A DNA stretch of 64,000 bases, taken from the NCBI RefSeq assembly GCF_004210215.2, contig NZ_CP067394.1:3720001-3784000 (forward strand), given 5' to 3'. The DNA is from Cryobacterium sp. SO1 (GTDB taxonomy: Bacteria > Actinomycetota > Actinomycetes > Actinomycetales > Microbacteriaceae). Numbering within the stretch: the stretch's first letter is position 1; each line of letters starts with the position of its first letter. This document shows, piece after piece, positions 1 through 8,393 of this stretch. Position numbers and translations under genes: made by a program. The notes under the pieces are model-generated. The model made no database searches. It was not told the DNA's origin and saw only the letters and a program-made list of their open reading frames with translations.

Positions 1-56
1 ATCCGTCTCACACCCCTGCAGCACCGCAGCATCCCACCCCGCACGGAAGGCCCCCG

Positions 57-863
57 ATGACCGAGACCCTCGCCCCGAACACGGCACCTGCCGTGCGCCG
101 GCCGCTGACCTCGCGGCGCGGCGTCCGCATCCTCGGCGGGCTGCTGCTGCCGGTGCTGATCCTCATCGCCTGGCAACTCAGCAGCGTCCTCGGCCTGGTC
201 ACCGTCTCCCAGCTGCCGTCACCGGCCATGGTCTGGATCGCCACCGTCGACCTGTTCGACCGCGGCGAACTCACCCTGTACGTGGCGATCTCCACCCAGC
301 GGGTGCTCATCGGCTTTGTCGCCGGCGCCGTGCTCGGCCTCGTCGCGGGTGCGCTGGTGGGGCTCTCCCGCGCCGCCGACGTGCTCTTCGCCCCGACCCT
401 CGGCGCCATCCGCGCCGTGCCGTCGTTGGCCTGGGTTCCCCTGTTGATCATCTGGCTCAAGTACGGCGAGGAATCCAAGATCGTCCTGGTCGCCATCGGT
501 GCCTTCTTCCCGGTCTACACGACAGTGGCCCTTGCGCTGCGGCACGTGGACCGCCACCTCGTCGAAGCCGGCCGCGCCTTCGGGCTGCGTGGTGTGAAAC
601 TCTTCACCGCCGTGCAGTTGCCCGCCGTGGTCCCCTCGGTCATCTCCGGGCTGCGCCTCGCGCTCGCGCAGGCCTGGCTGTTCCTGGTGGCCGCGGAGTT
701 GCTCGGCGCCTCGATGGGACTGGGCTATCTCCTCTCGATCTCGGGCACCAACGGCCGGATCGACCGCATCCTGGTCGCCATCATCCTGCTCGCCCTGCTC
801 GGCAAGCTCACCGACACCATCCTGGGTGTGTTCGAGAAGTGGGCCACCGCCAAGTGGGCGTGA
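57..863 (+). CDS. ABC transporter permease, SsuC/TauC type
   Basis: Inner-membrane subunit of a binding-protein-dependent importer, 268 aa. Several hydrophobic segments begin near residue 26. The cytoplasmic EAA loop is visible around residues 170-200 (EAGRAFGLRG followed by LPAVVPSVISGLR), the region that contacts the ATPase. The overall pattern matches the aliphatic sulfonate, taurine and nitrate permeases. The ATG at 57 gives the full family length. The matching ATPase and binding protein would lie upstream, outside the window, so the substrate cannot be fixed here. The next gene is about 265 bp away and is probably a separate unit. Confidence 0.85.
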   Translation: MTETLAPNTAPAVRRPLTSRRGVRILGGLLLPVLILIAWQLSSVLGLVTVSQLPSPAMVWIATVDLFDRGELTLYVAISTQRVLIGFVAGAVLGLVAGALVGLSRAADVLFAPTLGAIRAVPSLAWVPLLIIWLKYGEESKIVLVAIGAFFPVYTTVALALRHVDRHLVEAGRAFGLRGVKLFTAVQLPAVVPSVISGLRLALAQAWLFLVAAELLGASMGLGYLLSISGTNGRIDRILVAIILLALLGKLTDTILGVFEKWATAKWA

Positions 864-876
864 CCGTGGCTCGCGG

Positions 877-971
877 TAGTCCCCCCGGCACGTGTTAGTC
901 CCCGCGGCACGTGTTAGTCCCCCCGGCACGTGTTAGTCCCCGCGGCACGTGTTAGTCCCCGCGGCACCTGG
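877..971. repeat. Five tandem copies of a 19-bp unit
   Basis: The unit TAGTCCCCSCGGCACGTGT is repeated head to tail five times between the permease stop and the acs promoter region. One position alternates C or G between copies, and the last copy diverges at its end (CACCTGG). Each unit contains the self-complementary words CACGTG and, in three copies, CCGCGG. There are no spacers, so it is not a CRISPR. No function can be assigned. Confidence 0.9.
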
Positions 972-1128
972 TGCAACACGGGCCGCCGGGCGCAACTAGT
1001 GCCGCGACGAATGCGGGGCGCCGCACGTTACGCCGCGTTGCACCCCTCTCTGCGACGGATGCCCGCGCTGCGTAGCGTCGAACGTGCCCGCTAGTTCCGC
1101 CCGCAGAACCGACCGCCGGAGTGTGCCC

Positions 1129-3306
1129 ATGCCGAACCCCGACACCAGCACTCACACCAACACCAACACCAACACCAACACCAGCACCAGCACCAGCACC
1201 AGCACCAGCACTGCCACCAGCATCGGCGCCCCCACCACCGACACACACCCCCCGGCCACCCACGCCGCGACCGCCGACTGGACCGACACCAGCGCCACGA
1301 TCCGCAACCTCTCCACCGAGCACCGCCGCTACCCGGCCCCCGCCGCCTTCGCCGCCCAGGCCAACGTCGACGCCTCCTGGTACGACACCGCCGCGGCCGA
1401 CCCGGTCGCCTTCTGGACCGAGCAGGCCAACCGGCTCGACTGGGCCGAGCCCTGGCACACCGACCACACCTGGCAGCCCACCGAACCGGATGCCGACGGC
1501 GTGCTGAGCGTGCCGCGCGCGGAGTGGTTCGCCGGCGGCACGCTCAACGTGGCCGTGAACTGCGTCGACCGGCACGTGGCCGCCGGCCGCGGTGACAAGG
1601 TCGCGTTCCACTTCGAGGGCGAACCCGGCGACCGGCGCACCCTCACCTACGCCGACCTCGAGAAGGAGGTCGCCCGCGCCGCGAACGCGCTCACCGACCT
1701 CGGCATCAACAAGGGCGACCGGGTGGTCATCTACCTCCCGGTGATCCCCGAGACGATCATCATCACCCTCGCGGTCGCCCGTATCGGCGCCATCCACTCG
1801 CTCGTCTTCGGCGGCTTCTCCGCCGAGGCGCTGCGCTTCCGGGTGGAGGACACCGGCGCGAAGCTGCTCGTCACCACCGACGGACAGTTCCGCCGCGGCA
1901 AGGCCGTTCCGGTGAAGGAGGCCGCCGACGAGGCGGTCGAGGGCGTGGACTCGATCGAGCACGTGCTCGTGGTGCGCCGCACGGGCGACCTCACTCCGGG
2001 CATCCCCTGGACGACCGGGCGCGACGTGTGGTGGCAGGACACCGTCGACACGGCATCCGACAGCCACGAGCCGGAGTTCTTCGATGCCGAGACGCCGCTG
2101 TTCATCATCTACACCTCGGGCACCACCGGTAAGCCCAAGGGCCTGGTGCACACCAGCGGCGGCTACCTCACCCACGCCTCCTGGAGCCACTGGGCGGTCT
2201 TCGACGCCAAGGAGGACGACGTGCACTGGTGCACCGCCGACCTCGCCTGGGTCACCGCGCACAGCTACGTGCACTACGGGCCGCTCTCCAACGGCACCAC
2301 CTCGGTGATCTACGAGGGCACCCCGAACACCCCACACCCCGGCCGGCACTTCGAGATCATCCAGCGCTACGGGGTGACCACGTATTACACGGCGCCCACG
2401 CTCATCCGCACGTTCATGACCTGGTTCCCCGACGGCCTGCCGGCGGAGCACGACCTGTCCAGCATCCGCCTGCTCGGCTCGGTGGGCGAAGCGATCAACC
2501 CCGAGGCCTGGGTGTGGTTCCGGGAGCACATCGGCGCGGGCCAGGCTCCGATCGTGGACACCTGGTGGCAGTCCGAGACCGGCGCGGCCGTGATGGCGCC
2601 GCTGCCCGGGGTGAGCACCCTCAAGCCCGGCTCGGCCCTGCGCGCCCTGCCGGGGCTGACCACCCTGGTGGTGGATGACGCGGGCCGGCCGGTTGCGCAC
2701 GGCACCGGCGGTTACCTGGTGCTGGCCGGCACCTGGCCGGGCATGGCCCGCACGGTGTGGGGCAACCCGGAGCGCTACCGCGACTCCTACTGGGCGCGGT
2801 TCAGTGAGCAGGGCTACTTCTTCAGCGGTGACGGCGCCAAGTACGACGACGACGGTGACATCTGGCTGCTCGGCCGGGTCGACGACGTGATCAACGTCTC
2901 CGGCCACCGGCTCTCCACCATCGAGATCGAGTCGGCGCTGGTCTCACACCCGGCCGTCGGCGAATCCGGCGTGGTGGGCGTGGCCGACGCGACCACCGGC
3001 GAGGGCATCGCCGCGTTCGTCATCCCCGCGGTGGCCCCGAAAACGGATGACCCGGCCGCCTGGCTGGCGCTGGCCGCCGAGCTGGCCCCGCAGCTGCGGG
3101 CGCATATCACCCACGAGATCGGAGCGGTGGCCAAACCCCGGGATGTGTTCCTGGTGCCCGACCTGCCCAAGACCCGCTCGGGCAAGATCATGCGCCGGCT
3201 GCTCGGCGACATCGTGGACGGCCGCCCCCTCGGCGACGTCACCTCCCTGCAGGACGACACGGTCCCCGCCCGCATCCAGGCCATCGTGCGGGCCGACCGC
3301 GCCTAG
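1129..3306 (+). CDS. acs: Acetyl-CoA synthetase
   Basis: AMP-forming acetate-CoA ligase: acetate, ATP and CoA give acetyl-CoA. The 725-aa protein shows the AMP-binding core YTSGTTGKPKG, the acetate-pocket segment DTWWQSETG, the hinge region GRVDDVINVSGHR and the C-terminal PKTRSGKIMRR, whose lysine is the usual acetylation-controlled residue. I chose the ATG at 1129 because GGAG lies 8 nt upstream; an in-frame GTG at 1084 would add 15 residues. The first 40 residues are unusual, a Thr-Asn/Thr-Ser run encoded by a hexanucleotide repeat, outside the conserved ACS N-terminal domain. An acyl-CoA synthetase with another short substrate such as propionate is the main alternative. Confidence 0.88.
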   Translation: MPNPDTSTHTNTNTNTNTSTSTSTSTSTATSIGAPTTDTHPPATHAATADWTDTSATIRNLSTEHRRYPAPAAFAAQANVDASWYDTAAADPVAFWTEQANRLDWAEPWHTDHTWQPTEPDADGVLSVPRAEWFAGGTLNVAVNCVDRHVAAGRGDKVAFHFEGEPGDRRTLTYADLEKEVARAANALTDLGINKGDRVVIYLPVIPETIIITLAVARIGAIHSLVFGGFSAEALRFRVEDTGAKLLVTTDGQFRRGKAVPVKEAADEAVEGVDSIEHVLVVRRTGDLTPGIPWTTGRDVWWQDTVDTASDSHEPEFFDAETPLFIIYTSGTTGKPKGLVHTSGGYLTHASWSHWAVFDAKEDDVHWCTADLAWVTAHSYVHYGPLSNGTTSVIYEGTPNTPHPGRHFEIIQRYGVTTYYTAPTLIRTFMTWFPDGLPAEHDLSSIRLLGSVGEAINPEAWVWFREHIGAGQAPIVDTWWQSETGAAVMAPLPGVSTLKPGSALRALPGLTTLVVDDAGRPVAHGTGGYLVLAGTWPGMARTVWGNPERYRDSYWARFSEQGYFFSGDGAKYDDDGDIWLLGRVDDVINVSGHRLSTIEIESALVSHPAVGESGVVGVADATTGEGIAAFVIPAVAPKTDDPAAWLALAAELAPQLRAHITHEIGAVAKPRDVFLVPDLPKTRSGKIMRRLLGDIVDGRPLGDVTSLQDDTVPARIQAIVRADRA
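1156..1212 (+). repeat. In-frame hexanucleotide repeat in the acs 5' end
   Basis: ACCAAC is repeated four times and then drifts to ACCAGC repeats, coding alternating Thr-Asn and Thr-Ser. Because the unit is six bases, gain or loss of copies keeps the frame, so length variation would change only the N-terminal tail. Confidence 0.85.
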
Positions 3307-3441
3307 CGGGCACGAGCACGAGCACGCACCACACGCTGCTCGAACCTGCCGGGACCCGCTGGCCCCGGCGGCCCCCGCGGCGGCCCCGGCGGCCGAACTG
3401 TTCCCGAACGCGCGATGTCAAGCTGTGTGGAGTCACTTGGG

Positions 3442-4044
3442 TTAGATATTGACGGTTTCTTTGCGAATGTTGATGCCGACGGTGTTTGTTGGTGTCGGGG
3501 TTGTCGGTCTGGCGCGGAATCGTTCGGGGTGCTTGCGGTGGTAGCGCTGCAGGGCGCGGTCACGGATGCGGTGCACGTGTCGCCAGGTGCCGTCGTGGAC
3601 TTGCTGGGGGGAGAATAACGCGATGCCGGAGTGCCGGTGGTTCGTGTTGTACCAGGGCACGTAGCTGGCCAGGTGGTCGCGTGCGGATTGGAGGTCGTCG
3701 AACGTGCCGGGGTAGTTGGGCCGGTATTTCATGGTGCGGAACTCGGACTCGGAGAACGGGTTGTCGTTGGAGACGTAGGGCCGGTTGTGGGTCTTCGTGA
3801 CGCCGTTGGCGACGAGGAGGTCGGCCAGAGCATCTGAGCGCATGGCAGGGCCGTTGTCGGCGTGGACGAAATCTGGGGTGCCGTGTAGTGCAAACGCGAC
3901 CTCGAACATCTCCACGGCGAGCTGGTCGCTCTCGCGTTCCTCGACCCGCCAGCCCATGATCTTGCGCGAGTAGATGTCGATGATCGAATAGGCCTTGAAC
4001 GCTTTGCCCCGCCACGGGCAGCGCAGATCGGTAATGTCCCAGCT
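3442..4044 (-). pseudogene. IS3 transposase orfB, 3' fragment
   Basis: C-terminal part of an rve-type integrase core. It carries the first catalytic Asp (SWDITDLR at the very start of the fragment), the second in HADNGPAMRSDA, and the Glu in FSESEFRTMKYRP. The 5' part of the same gene lies at 7451-7846. Joining base 4044 to base 7451 restores one frame of about 332 aa through the conserved QVWSWDIT segment. The fragment has no start of its own. Confidence 0.85.
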
Positions 4045-4045
4045 G

Positions 4046-4065
4046 TTATGCCGACGTCGGCATAA
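4046..4065. repeat. 20-bp perfect palindrome outside the left RIT end
   Basis: TTATGCCGACGTCGGCATAA reads the same on both strands. Each half is the 10-bp word found at the RIT tips (TTATGCCGAC), so the site looks like two element tips joined head to head. It occurs only at the left side. Confidence 0.8.
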
Positions 4066-4157
4066 GTCGTGTTATGCCGACATTGTGATTATGCCGATGT
4101 TCGCCTCCGATCTCAGGTTCCTGGCGGTGAGCGGGCGAAAAAGGTCGGCATAATCAC
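4066..4157. repeat. Left inverted repeat of the RIT element
   Basis: 92 bp, starting GTCGTGTTATGCCGAC and ending TCGGCATAATCAC. The word TTATGCCGA(C/T) occurs inside it in both orientations, as expected for paired recombinase-binding sites. The stop codon of the third recombinase gene (4154-4156) lies inside the repeat. Confidence 0.9.
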
Positions 4158-5146
4158 AGTGCCGCGAGGAATGTCAGAACGGCGTCCGTGGGCTGGTAAC
4201 GACCCGACATCGTGACGCTGGATGGGGTGACTTTCGCGATCGCGGCTTCCTTCAAAGTCATGTCGGCGTGGAGGTAGATGTTCGTGGTGACGATCTGTTC
4301 GTGGCCGAGCCAGAGGGCGATGACGGTAGTGTCAACGCCGGCGTTGAGCAGTCGCATCGCGGCGGTGTGCCGAAGGGTGTGCATGCTGACGTGTTTGCCA
4401 ACCAGCGAGGGGCATGTCGAGGCCGCGATGGTGATGTTGTGGTGGATGCGGTGTTCGATCGCGTCGCGGCTGAGGGAATGTCCGGTGCTGCTGGTGAACA
4501 GCGGGGCGTTCGGCGGGCCTGCGTTCTCGGTGATCCAACGTGTCAGAGCCGTGACGGTTGCCGTCAGCAGTGGGGTGCGGCGTTCTTTGCGGCCTTTACC
4601 GAGGCAATAGACGTGCGCACCCGTGCCGGTGTGAATGTCGGCGATGGTGAGGTTGAGCAACTCGCTGATGCGCAGTCCCGTCTGGATGGCGAGGGTGAAT
4701 ATCGCATGGTCACGGCGGCCGGTGCGGGTGTCCTGGTTGCAGGCGCCCAGTAGCGCGTCGGCTTCAGCGAGTTCCAGCCAGGTGACGGTAGTGCGGTGCG
4801 TCCGTGCCGCGGGGATCGCGAGGACGCGTTGGATGACCTCGGCATGCTCGTGGTGGCGTAGCGCCGCGAAGGCGAACAGGGAGTGGATCGCGGCCAGGCG
4901 GGTGTTGCGGGTGCGGACGCTGTTGCCGCGGCTTTCCTCCAGGTAATGGAGGAACCCGGTGATGGCATCGGCGTCTAGGTCGCTGATGTCGATGTCCGAC
5001 GGCCTTTTGCCTGTCTGGGCGCAGATATAGCCAAGTAGCAGGGTGATGGTGTCACGGTAGGAGGCGATGGTGTTGCTGCTGGAGCGGCGTTGCGTGATTA
5101 GCCGGTCGGTGAAGAAGGCCTGCAGCAGTGGCGCGAGAGTGGTCAC
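4154..5146 (-). CDS. ritC: RIT tyrosine recombinase C
   Basis: Site-specific recombinase of the phage integrase family, 330 aa. The N-terminal SAM-like core-binding domain is followed by a catalytic domain with Arg in TGLRISELLN, the HxxR box HTLRHTAAM, and the final LGHEQIVTTNIYLHAD with the nucleophilic Tyr. I place the start at the GTG at 5146, where GTGA overlaps the stop of the preceding gene, rather than at a longer upstream frame. In a trio the three proteins are thought to act together on the element ends. Confidence 0.82.
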   Translation of the reverse strand: MTTLAPLLQAFFTDRLITQRRSSSNTIASYRDTITLLLGYICAQTGKRPSDIDISDLDADAITGFLHYLEESRGNSVRTRNTRLAAIHSLFAFAALRHHEHAEVIQRVLAIPAARTHRTTVTWLELAEADALLGACNQDTRTGRRDHAIFTLAIQTGLRISELLNLTIADIHTGTGAHVYCLGKGRKERRTPLLTATVTALTRWITENAGPPNAPLFTSSTGHSLSRDAIEHRIHHNITIAASTCPSLVGKHVSMHTLRHTAAMRLLNAGVDTTVIALWLGHEQIVTTNIYLHADMTLKEAAIAKVTPSSVTMSGRYQPTDAVLTFLAAL

Positions 5147-6090
5147 GACTGCACCTGCAGCCGGAGGGTCGCGCTCTGAAGCCGGTCGGCGGCAAGGCCA
5201 AGCAGCTCGGGAACGGCGCTGATATACCAATAGGTGTCCGCGGGCCTGGAGTGGCCCAAATAGATGGACAGGGCCGGCATCTTCGCGGCGACATCGGCGC
5301 CGTTGCGATACCAGCCCAGGAGCGTGTTGACCGCGAACGTGTGTCTCAGGTCGTGCATCCGTGGTTGTCGTTCCGCGGTGCGCAGCCCCGACGCCGTGGA
5401 TGCCTGGACCCAGTTGTCGCGAACGGCCGCGTATTTCAGCCGCTGACCGGCCTGATCGGTGAAGAACGCGGCCGAGCGCACCCCAGTGTGGTCGTGCTGC
5501 TGGTCGTTGCGCCAGTGCCCGTAGCGTTCCAGGGCCGCGGTCGTGGTCGGATGCAGCGGGACCAGGCGCGGGTCTCGTCCCTTGCCCCGGCTGATCAGCA
5601 ACACCCCAGCGTCCAGATCCACGTTTCTGCGATCCAGATCGATCGCCTCCCCGACGCGCAATCCAGTCGCGGCCAGCGCGGCGAATAGCACCGAGTAGGT
5701 CTGGGCTCGGCTGCCGCCCTCCAGAGCGGTCGCGGCATGGATCACCGCCGTGATCTCCGCGGGAGAGTAGATGTAGGGGTTTTTGCGATGGAGGGGATCG
5801 GAGAAGATCCCGCGGGGCGGGACCTCGTGGATCGAATCGAGCGCGTGCATGTAATCAGCGAAGCCGCGGACCGCCGTCATCCGCGTGGATGCTCGCGTCG
5901 CCGGCGGCGTCGTCACCCCGGCAGGCAGGACACTGGAGAAGGCGATCGCGTCGACGATCGTGATCACCGTGATGTCGTCGTTCACAAGGTGAGCGGCGAA
6001 CTGGTGGAGCAGGTGCTCGGGCCAGTGCAGGCGGGCTCCGAACTGGCGGCGCAGGCGGATGTAGTCGTCGACGTTCTCCGCCCAGGTCAT
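5143..6090 (-). CDS. ritB: RIT tyrosine recombinase B
   Basis: 315-aa phage-integrase-family recombinase, middle gene of the trio. Catalytic residues visible: Arg in TGLRVGEAIDLD, HDLRHTFAV, and LGHSRPADTYWYISAV with the Tyr. It overlaps both neighbours by four bases, so translation is probably coupled and the three proteins made in similar amounts. It is intact, with no frameshift. Confidence 0.85.
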   Translation of the reverse strand: MTWAENVDDYIRLRRQFGARLHWPEHLLHQFAAHLVNDDITVITIVDAIAFSSVLPAGVTTPPATRASTRMTAVRGFADYMHALDSIHEVPPRGIFSDPLHRKNPYIYSPAEITAVIHAATALEGGSRAQTYSVLFAALAATGLRVGEAIDLDRRNVDLDAGVLLISRGKGRDPRLVPLHPTTTAALERYGHWRNDQQHDHTGVRSAAFFTDQAGQRLKYAAVRDNWVQASTASGLRTAERQPRMHDLRHTFAVNTLLGWYRNGADVAAKMPALSIYLGHSRPADTYWYISAVPELLGLAADRLQSATLRLQVQS

Positions 6091-7307
6091 GCGAGTTCAC
6101 CGCCGGCCGGCCAGGGCTGGGCTAGTTGTCGCAACCGCACCACATCGACCCGGGCGTAGTTTGCTGTCGTCGCCGGATCCTCATGGCGCAGCACCTGTCC
6201 GATGCCGGCCAACGGCACTTCAGCAGCGACCATCGCTTCGGCCAGGCCATGCCGCAACTGGTGGGGCCCAAACGGCTCCAAATGCGCGCGGGTGCATGCG
6301 CGGGTCACGATCACCCAAATTGCCGGAGAACCCAGCCGGTTTCTCGGCGCGCGCAGGCCGCAGAACACTTCCCGGACGGACGCGTCCGCCGAGCGGGCGT
6401 GCATCAGATAATCGACCACCGCAGCGCCGACTTCCGCCGGCAATGGAAGGTATTCGTCTTTGGCTCCCTTGCCGCGGATGAGGACTTCACCGACGTGCCA
6501 GCGAATGTCGTCCAGTTGCATCCCGGCGACTTCCCCGGCGCGAAGGCCCAGCCTGCTTAGCAACATGATGATCGCGTATTCTCGCCGCCCCGCTGCGGTG
6601 CTCCGGTCGCAACTGTTCAGGAGGATCGCGATTTCTGCCGCGCTGGCGCCCACCGGCAGCAAGGACGGCAACGGGTTCCGGATCACCAGCGTCGCGCCAG
6701 TCAGATCACGGTCCAGTTCCCCGGTGACGAAACAGAAGCGCAAAAACGACCGCAGCGCGTAACCGAACTTCTTCACCGACGCCGGCGCCCGCCCCACGCC
6801 CTCGTCCAGCAACGCCCTCGTCACCTCGGCGCCACCAAGCGCGGTGAACCCGTCAGGCGGAACATACGCGGCCAAAAAACGCCGGATCCGCACGACATAC
6901 GCCGACGTGGTTCGCGCCCCGATCCGACGCTCCCGCAACAGGTAACGCTCGAACCGCACCAGTACCACCGGATCCTCCGGCAGCGCCGCAGCTTCTGCCG
7001 CCTCCGCAGGGATCGATCCGGACAGCGCAAGCCATCTCAGCAAAGTTCGTAGGGCTCTGCGGGTGAATAACGCCGTGTGGGTCGCTTTGCGCTCGACGAG
7101 AAACGCATCAACTTGCCCCACGCTCAGATCCGCGAGGACAATCCCCTCATCCTGGAGCCAGTGGCTGAAATGTGCCAGCAAATAGAACTGGTTCACAATC
7201 GACACCGGCGTAAACCCCAGCCGCCGCAGCTCGACCTCGAATCCCTCCCGATGTTCTACCAATTGGCCCTGGACCTGCACTCGCGCCGCCGCACCTGTAA
7301 CCGCCAT
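6087..7307 (-). CDS. ritA: RIT tyrosine recombinase A
   Basis: 406 aa, the longest and first gene of the trio. An extra N-terminal SAM-like region precedes the catalytic domain, which has Arg in RLGLRAGEVAG, HQLRHGLAEAM and LRHEDPATTANYARV carrying the Tyr. GGGAG sits about 8 nt before the ATG at 7307. The promoter would lie between 7308 and the right inverted repeat at 7360, so the end itself may help control expression. Confidence 0.85.
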   Translation of the reverse strand: MAVTGAAARVQVQGQLVEHREGFEVELRRLGFTPVSIVNQFYLLAHFSHWLQDEGIVLADLSVGQVDAFLVERKATHTALFTRRALRTLLRWLALSGSIPAEAAEAAALPEDPVVLVRFERYLLRERRIGARTTSAYVVRIRRFLAAYVPPDGFTALGGAEVTRALLDEGVGRAPASVKKFGYALRSFLRFCFVTGELDRDLTGATLVIRNPLPSLLPVGASAAEIAILLNSCDRSTAAGRREYAIIMLLSRLGLRAGEVAGMQLDDIRWHVGEVLIRGKGAKDEYLPLPAEVGAAVVDYLMHARSADASVREVFCGLRAPRNRLGSPAIWVIVTRACTRAHLEPFGPHQLRHGLAEAMVAAEVPLAGIGQVLRHEDPATTANYARVDVVRLRQLAQPWPAGGELA

Positions 7308-7359
7308 CAGATTCTCCCTGCCTGCTCAATCGTTGAGAAGACAAGCCGATCACCCGGCA

Positions 7360-7451
7360 GTGATTATGCCGACCTTTTTCGCCCACTCACCGCCGGGAAC
7401 CTGAGATCGGAGGCGAACATCGGCATAATCACAATGTCGGCATAACACGAC
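7360..7451. repeat. Right inverted repeat of the RIT element
   Basis: Reverse complement of 4066-4157 with two mismatches in 92 bp. The last base, 7451, can equally be counted as host IS3 sequence. Confidence 0.9.
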
Positions 7452-7846
7452 CACACTTGCAAGGGCCCGGTCGCGATCAGGACCGGAGTCTCCCGCGGTG
7501 TCTTTGACCCGCGCTTGGTGGGCACCACGGGGCGGGCGCTCTGGTCTTCGATCTCGGCGGCGATCCGCCACCACGACCGGCGCCCGGCAAGCATCACGCC
7601 CTCGTCCCAGGTGGTCGCGAACGAGTGATCGACCGAATGCCCGGCCTTCCAGCCGGCCGTGATCTTCTTCGCGATCGTCGACCGATCCGTGGTGGCGATG
7701 CGAGAGAGGTAGGCGCGGTCCTGTTGCAATACCGGCTCAGGAACCCGGGCGCGGGGTTTGAGCCGGTATTGCCAGGTCGAGCGGGCGACGCCGGTCATTG
7801 CCAACGCGCTGCGCTGCGAGCCTGTCGTGCGCGTCAGCTCGGCCAC
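7451..7846 (-). pseudogene. IS3 transposase orfB, 5' fragment
   Basis: First 132 codons of the IS3 orfB: the helical HTH_21-like region (RSALAMTGVARSTWQYR) and the run into the catalytic core (LIATGPLQVW), where the RIT element interrupts it. An in-frame sense stretch, ENELVAELTRTTG, continues upstream of the GTG at 7846. The complete protein may therefore have been made by frameshift from orfA, as is usual in IS3 elements. It now reads into the RIT end and is presumed inactive. Confidence 0.85.
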
Positions 7847-7863
7847 GAGCTCGTTCTCCCGGG

Positions 7864-8268
7864 TCAGGAATTGGAGGGATCGGTCGTCGTCGGGGTATCT
7901 GCGGGCTCTGCCTCGTTCAGCGAGTGCAAGAGCCCGATAGCTTTTCCCAACGCGTAGTTGCTGCCCTCCAACTCGCGCACCCGCGCGGTCAGCTCGGCAA
8001 CTTCAGCCTCGTGCCTGGCTTGCTCAGCCGCACGCGCTTTCTCCAGCGCACTGCGCTTACCCGGTGGAATAGTCATGTAACTACCCTCTCGCGGAATCAG
8101 CCCGCGTTCGAGGTCACCCTCATAGACCGCGTCACGCCACCGGGCCAGCCGGTGCCTGGATAGCTTGCGCTCCGCCAACCACGGGCTCTTGTGCCCATAC
8201 GCCAACCCGTCATACTCGTGAACGAACCTGCGGATCTCTACCGCGGTGAACCCTGGGGTTATCGACAT
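7864..8268 (-). CDS. IS3 family orfA protein
   Basis: 134-aa small transposase subunit. The N-terminal half is a helix-turn-helix region (SRHRLARWRDAVYEGDLERG); the C-terminal half is a heptad-rich coiled coil (about residues 72-105) that usually mediates multimerisation. It ends 17 nt before the orfB GTG. Intact, but useless for transposition unless a full orfB is supplied in trans. Confidence 0.8.
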   Translation of the reverse strand: MSITPGFTAVEIRRFVHEYDGLAYGHKSPWLAERKLSRHRLARWRDAVYEGDLERGLIPREGSYMTIPPGKRSALEKARAAEQARHEAEVAELTARVRELEGSNYALGKAIGLLHSLNEAEPADTPTTTDPSNS

Positions 8269-8319
8269 GCTCTTGCCTCCTACTGATCGTGAACTGACTC
8301 ACAAACAGCCTGACGCAGA

Positions 8320-8376
8320 GGGGAAGCGGACAAAAGTGCCCGGTATGCCGGACGCAGATGTCCGCACGGGCACCAG
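8320..8376. repeat. Palindromic intergenic repeat, family B, copy 1
   Basis: Read on the minus strand it contains GTGCGGACATCTGCGTCCGG, then CATACCGGGC and TTTTGTCCGC. A closely similar block lies at 12907-12965. GCGGAC and GTCCGC at the edges and GTCCGG/CCGGGC in the middle allow a folded structure. Confidence 0.65.
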
Positions 8377-8393
8377 TTAGACGGACGCGCGAG

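Larger units (their letters stand above)
4045..7450 (-). mobile_element. RIT element (three tyrosine recombinases)
   Basis: About 3.4 kb holding three consecutive phage-integrase-family genes on the minus strand, bounded by 92-bp inverted repeats (4066-4157 and 7360-7451) that match at 90 of 92 positions. Gene order, short overlaps and sizes match recombinase-in-trio elements. Removal of 4045-7450 exactly rejoins the host IS3 transposase, so these are taken as the limits. The host codon at the junction could be either Ser codon, so the limits may be off by a few bases. Confidence 0.85.
3416..8315 (-). mobile_element. IS3-family insertion sequence split by a RIT element
   Basis: Two transposase frames (orfA and orfB) read leftwards, and orfB is cut in two by 3.4 kb of foreign DNA (4045-7450). 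The outer ends form an imperfect inverted repeat: TGTCAAGCTGTGTG at 3416 and, read from the right end near 8315, CGTCAGGCTGTTTGTGAGTCA. Without the insert the element would be about 1.49 kb, normal for the IS3 family. I found no clear target duplication. The exact right border is uncertain by a few bases. Confidence 0.8.

Noticed and set aside
877..971. Possible CRISPR array
   Set aside because: Units are directly adjacent without spacers and no cas genes are near.
952..2907. Long open frame on the minus strand across the acs gene
   Set aside because: It mirrors acs in a GC-rich genome; its product is low-complexity with no family motifs, while the plus strand encodes a clear acetyl-CoA synthetase.
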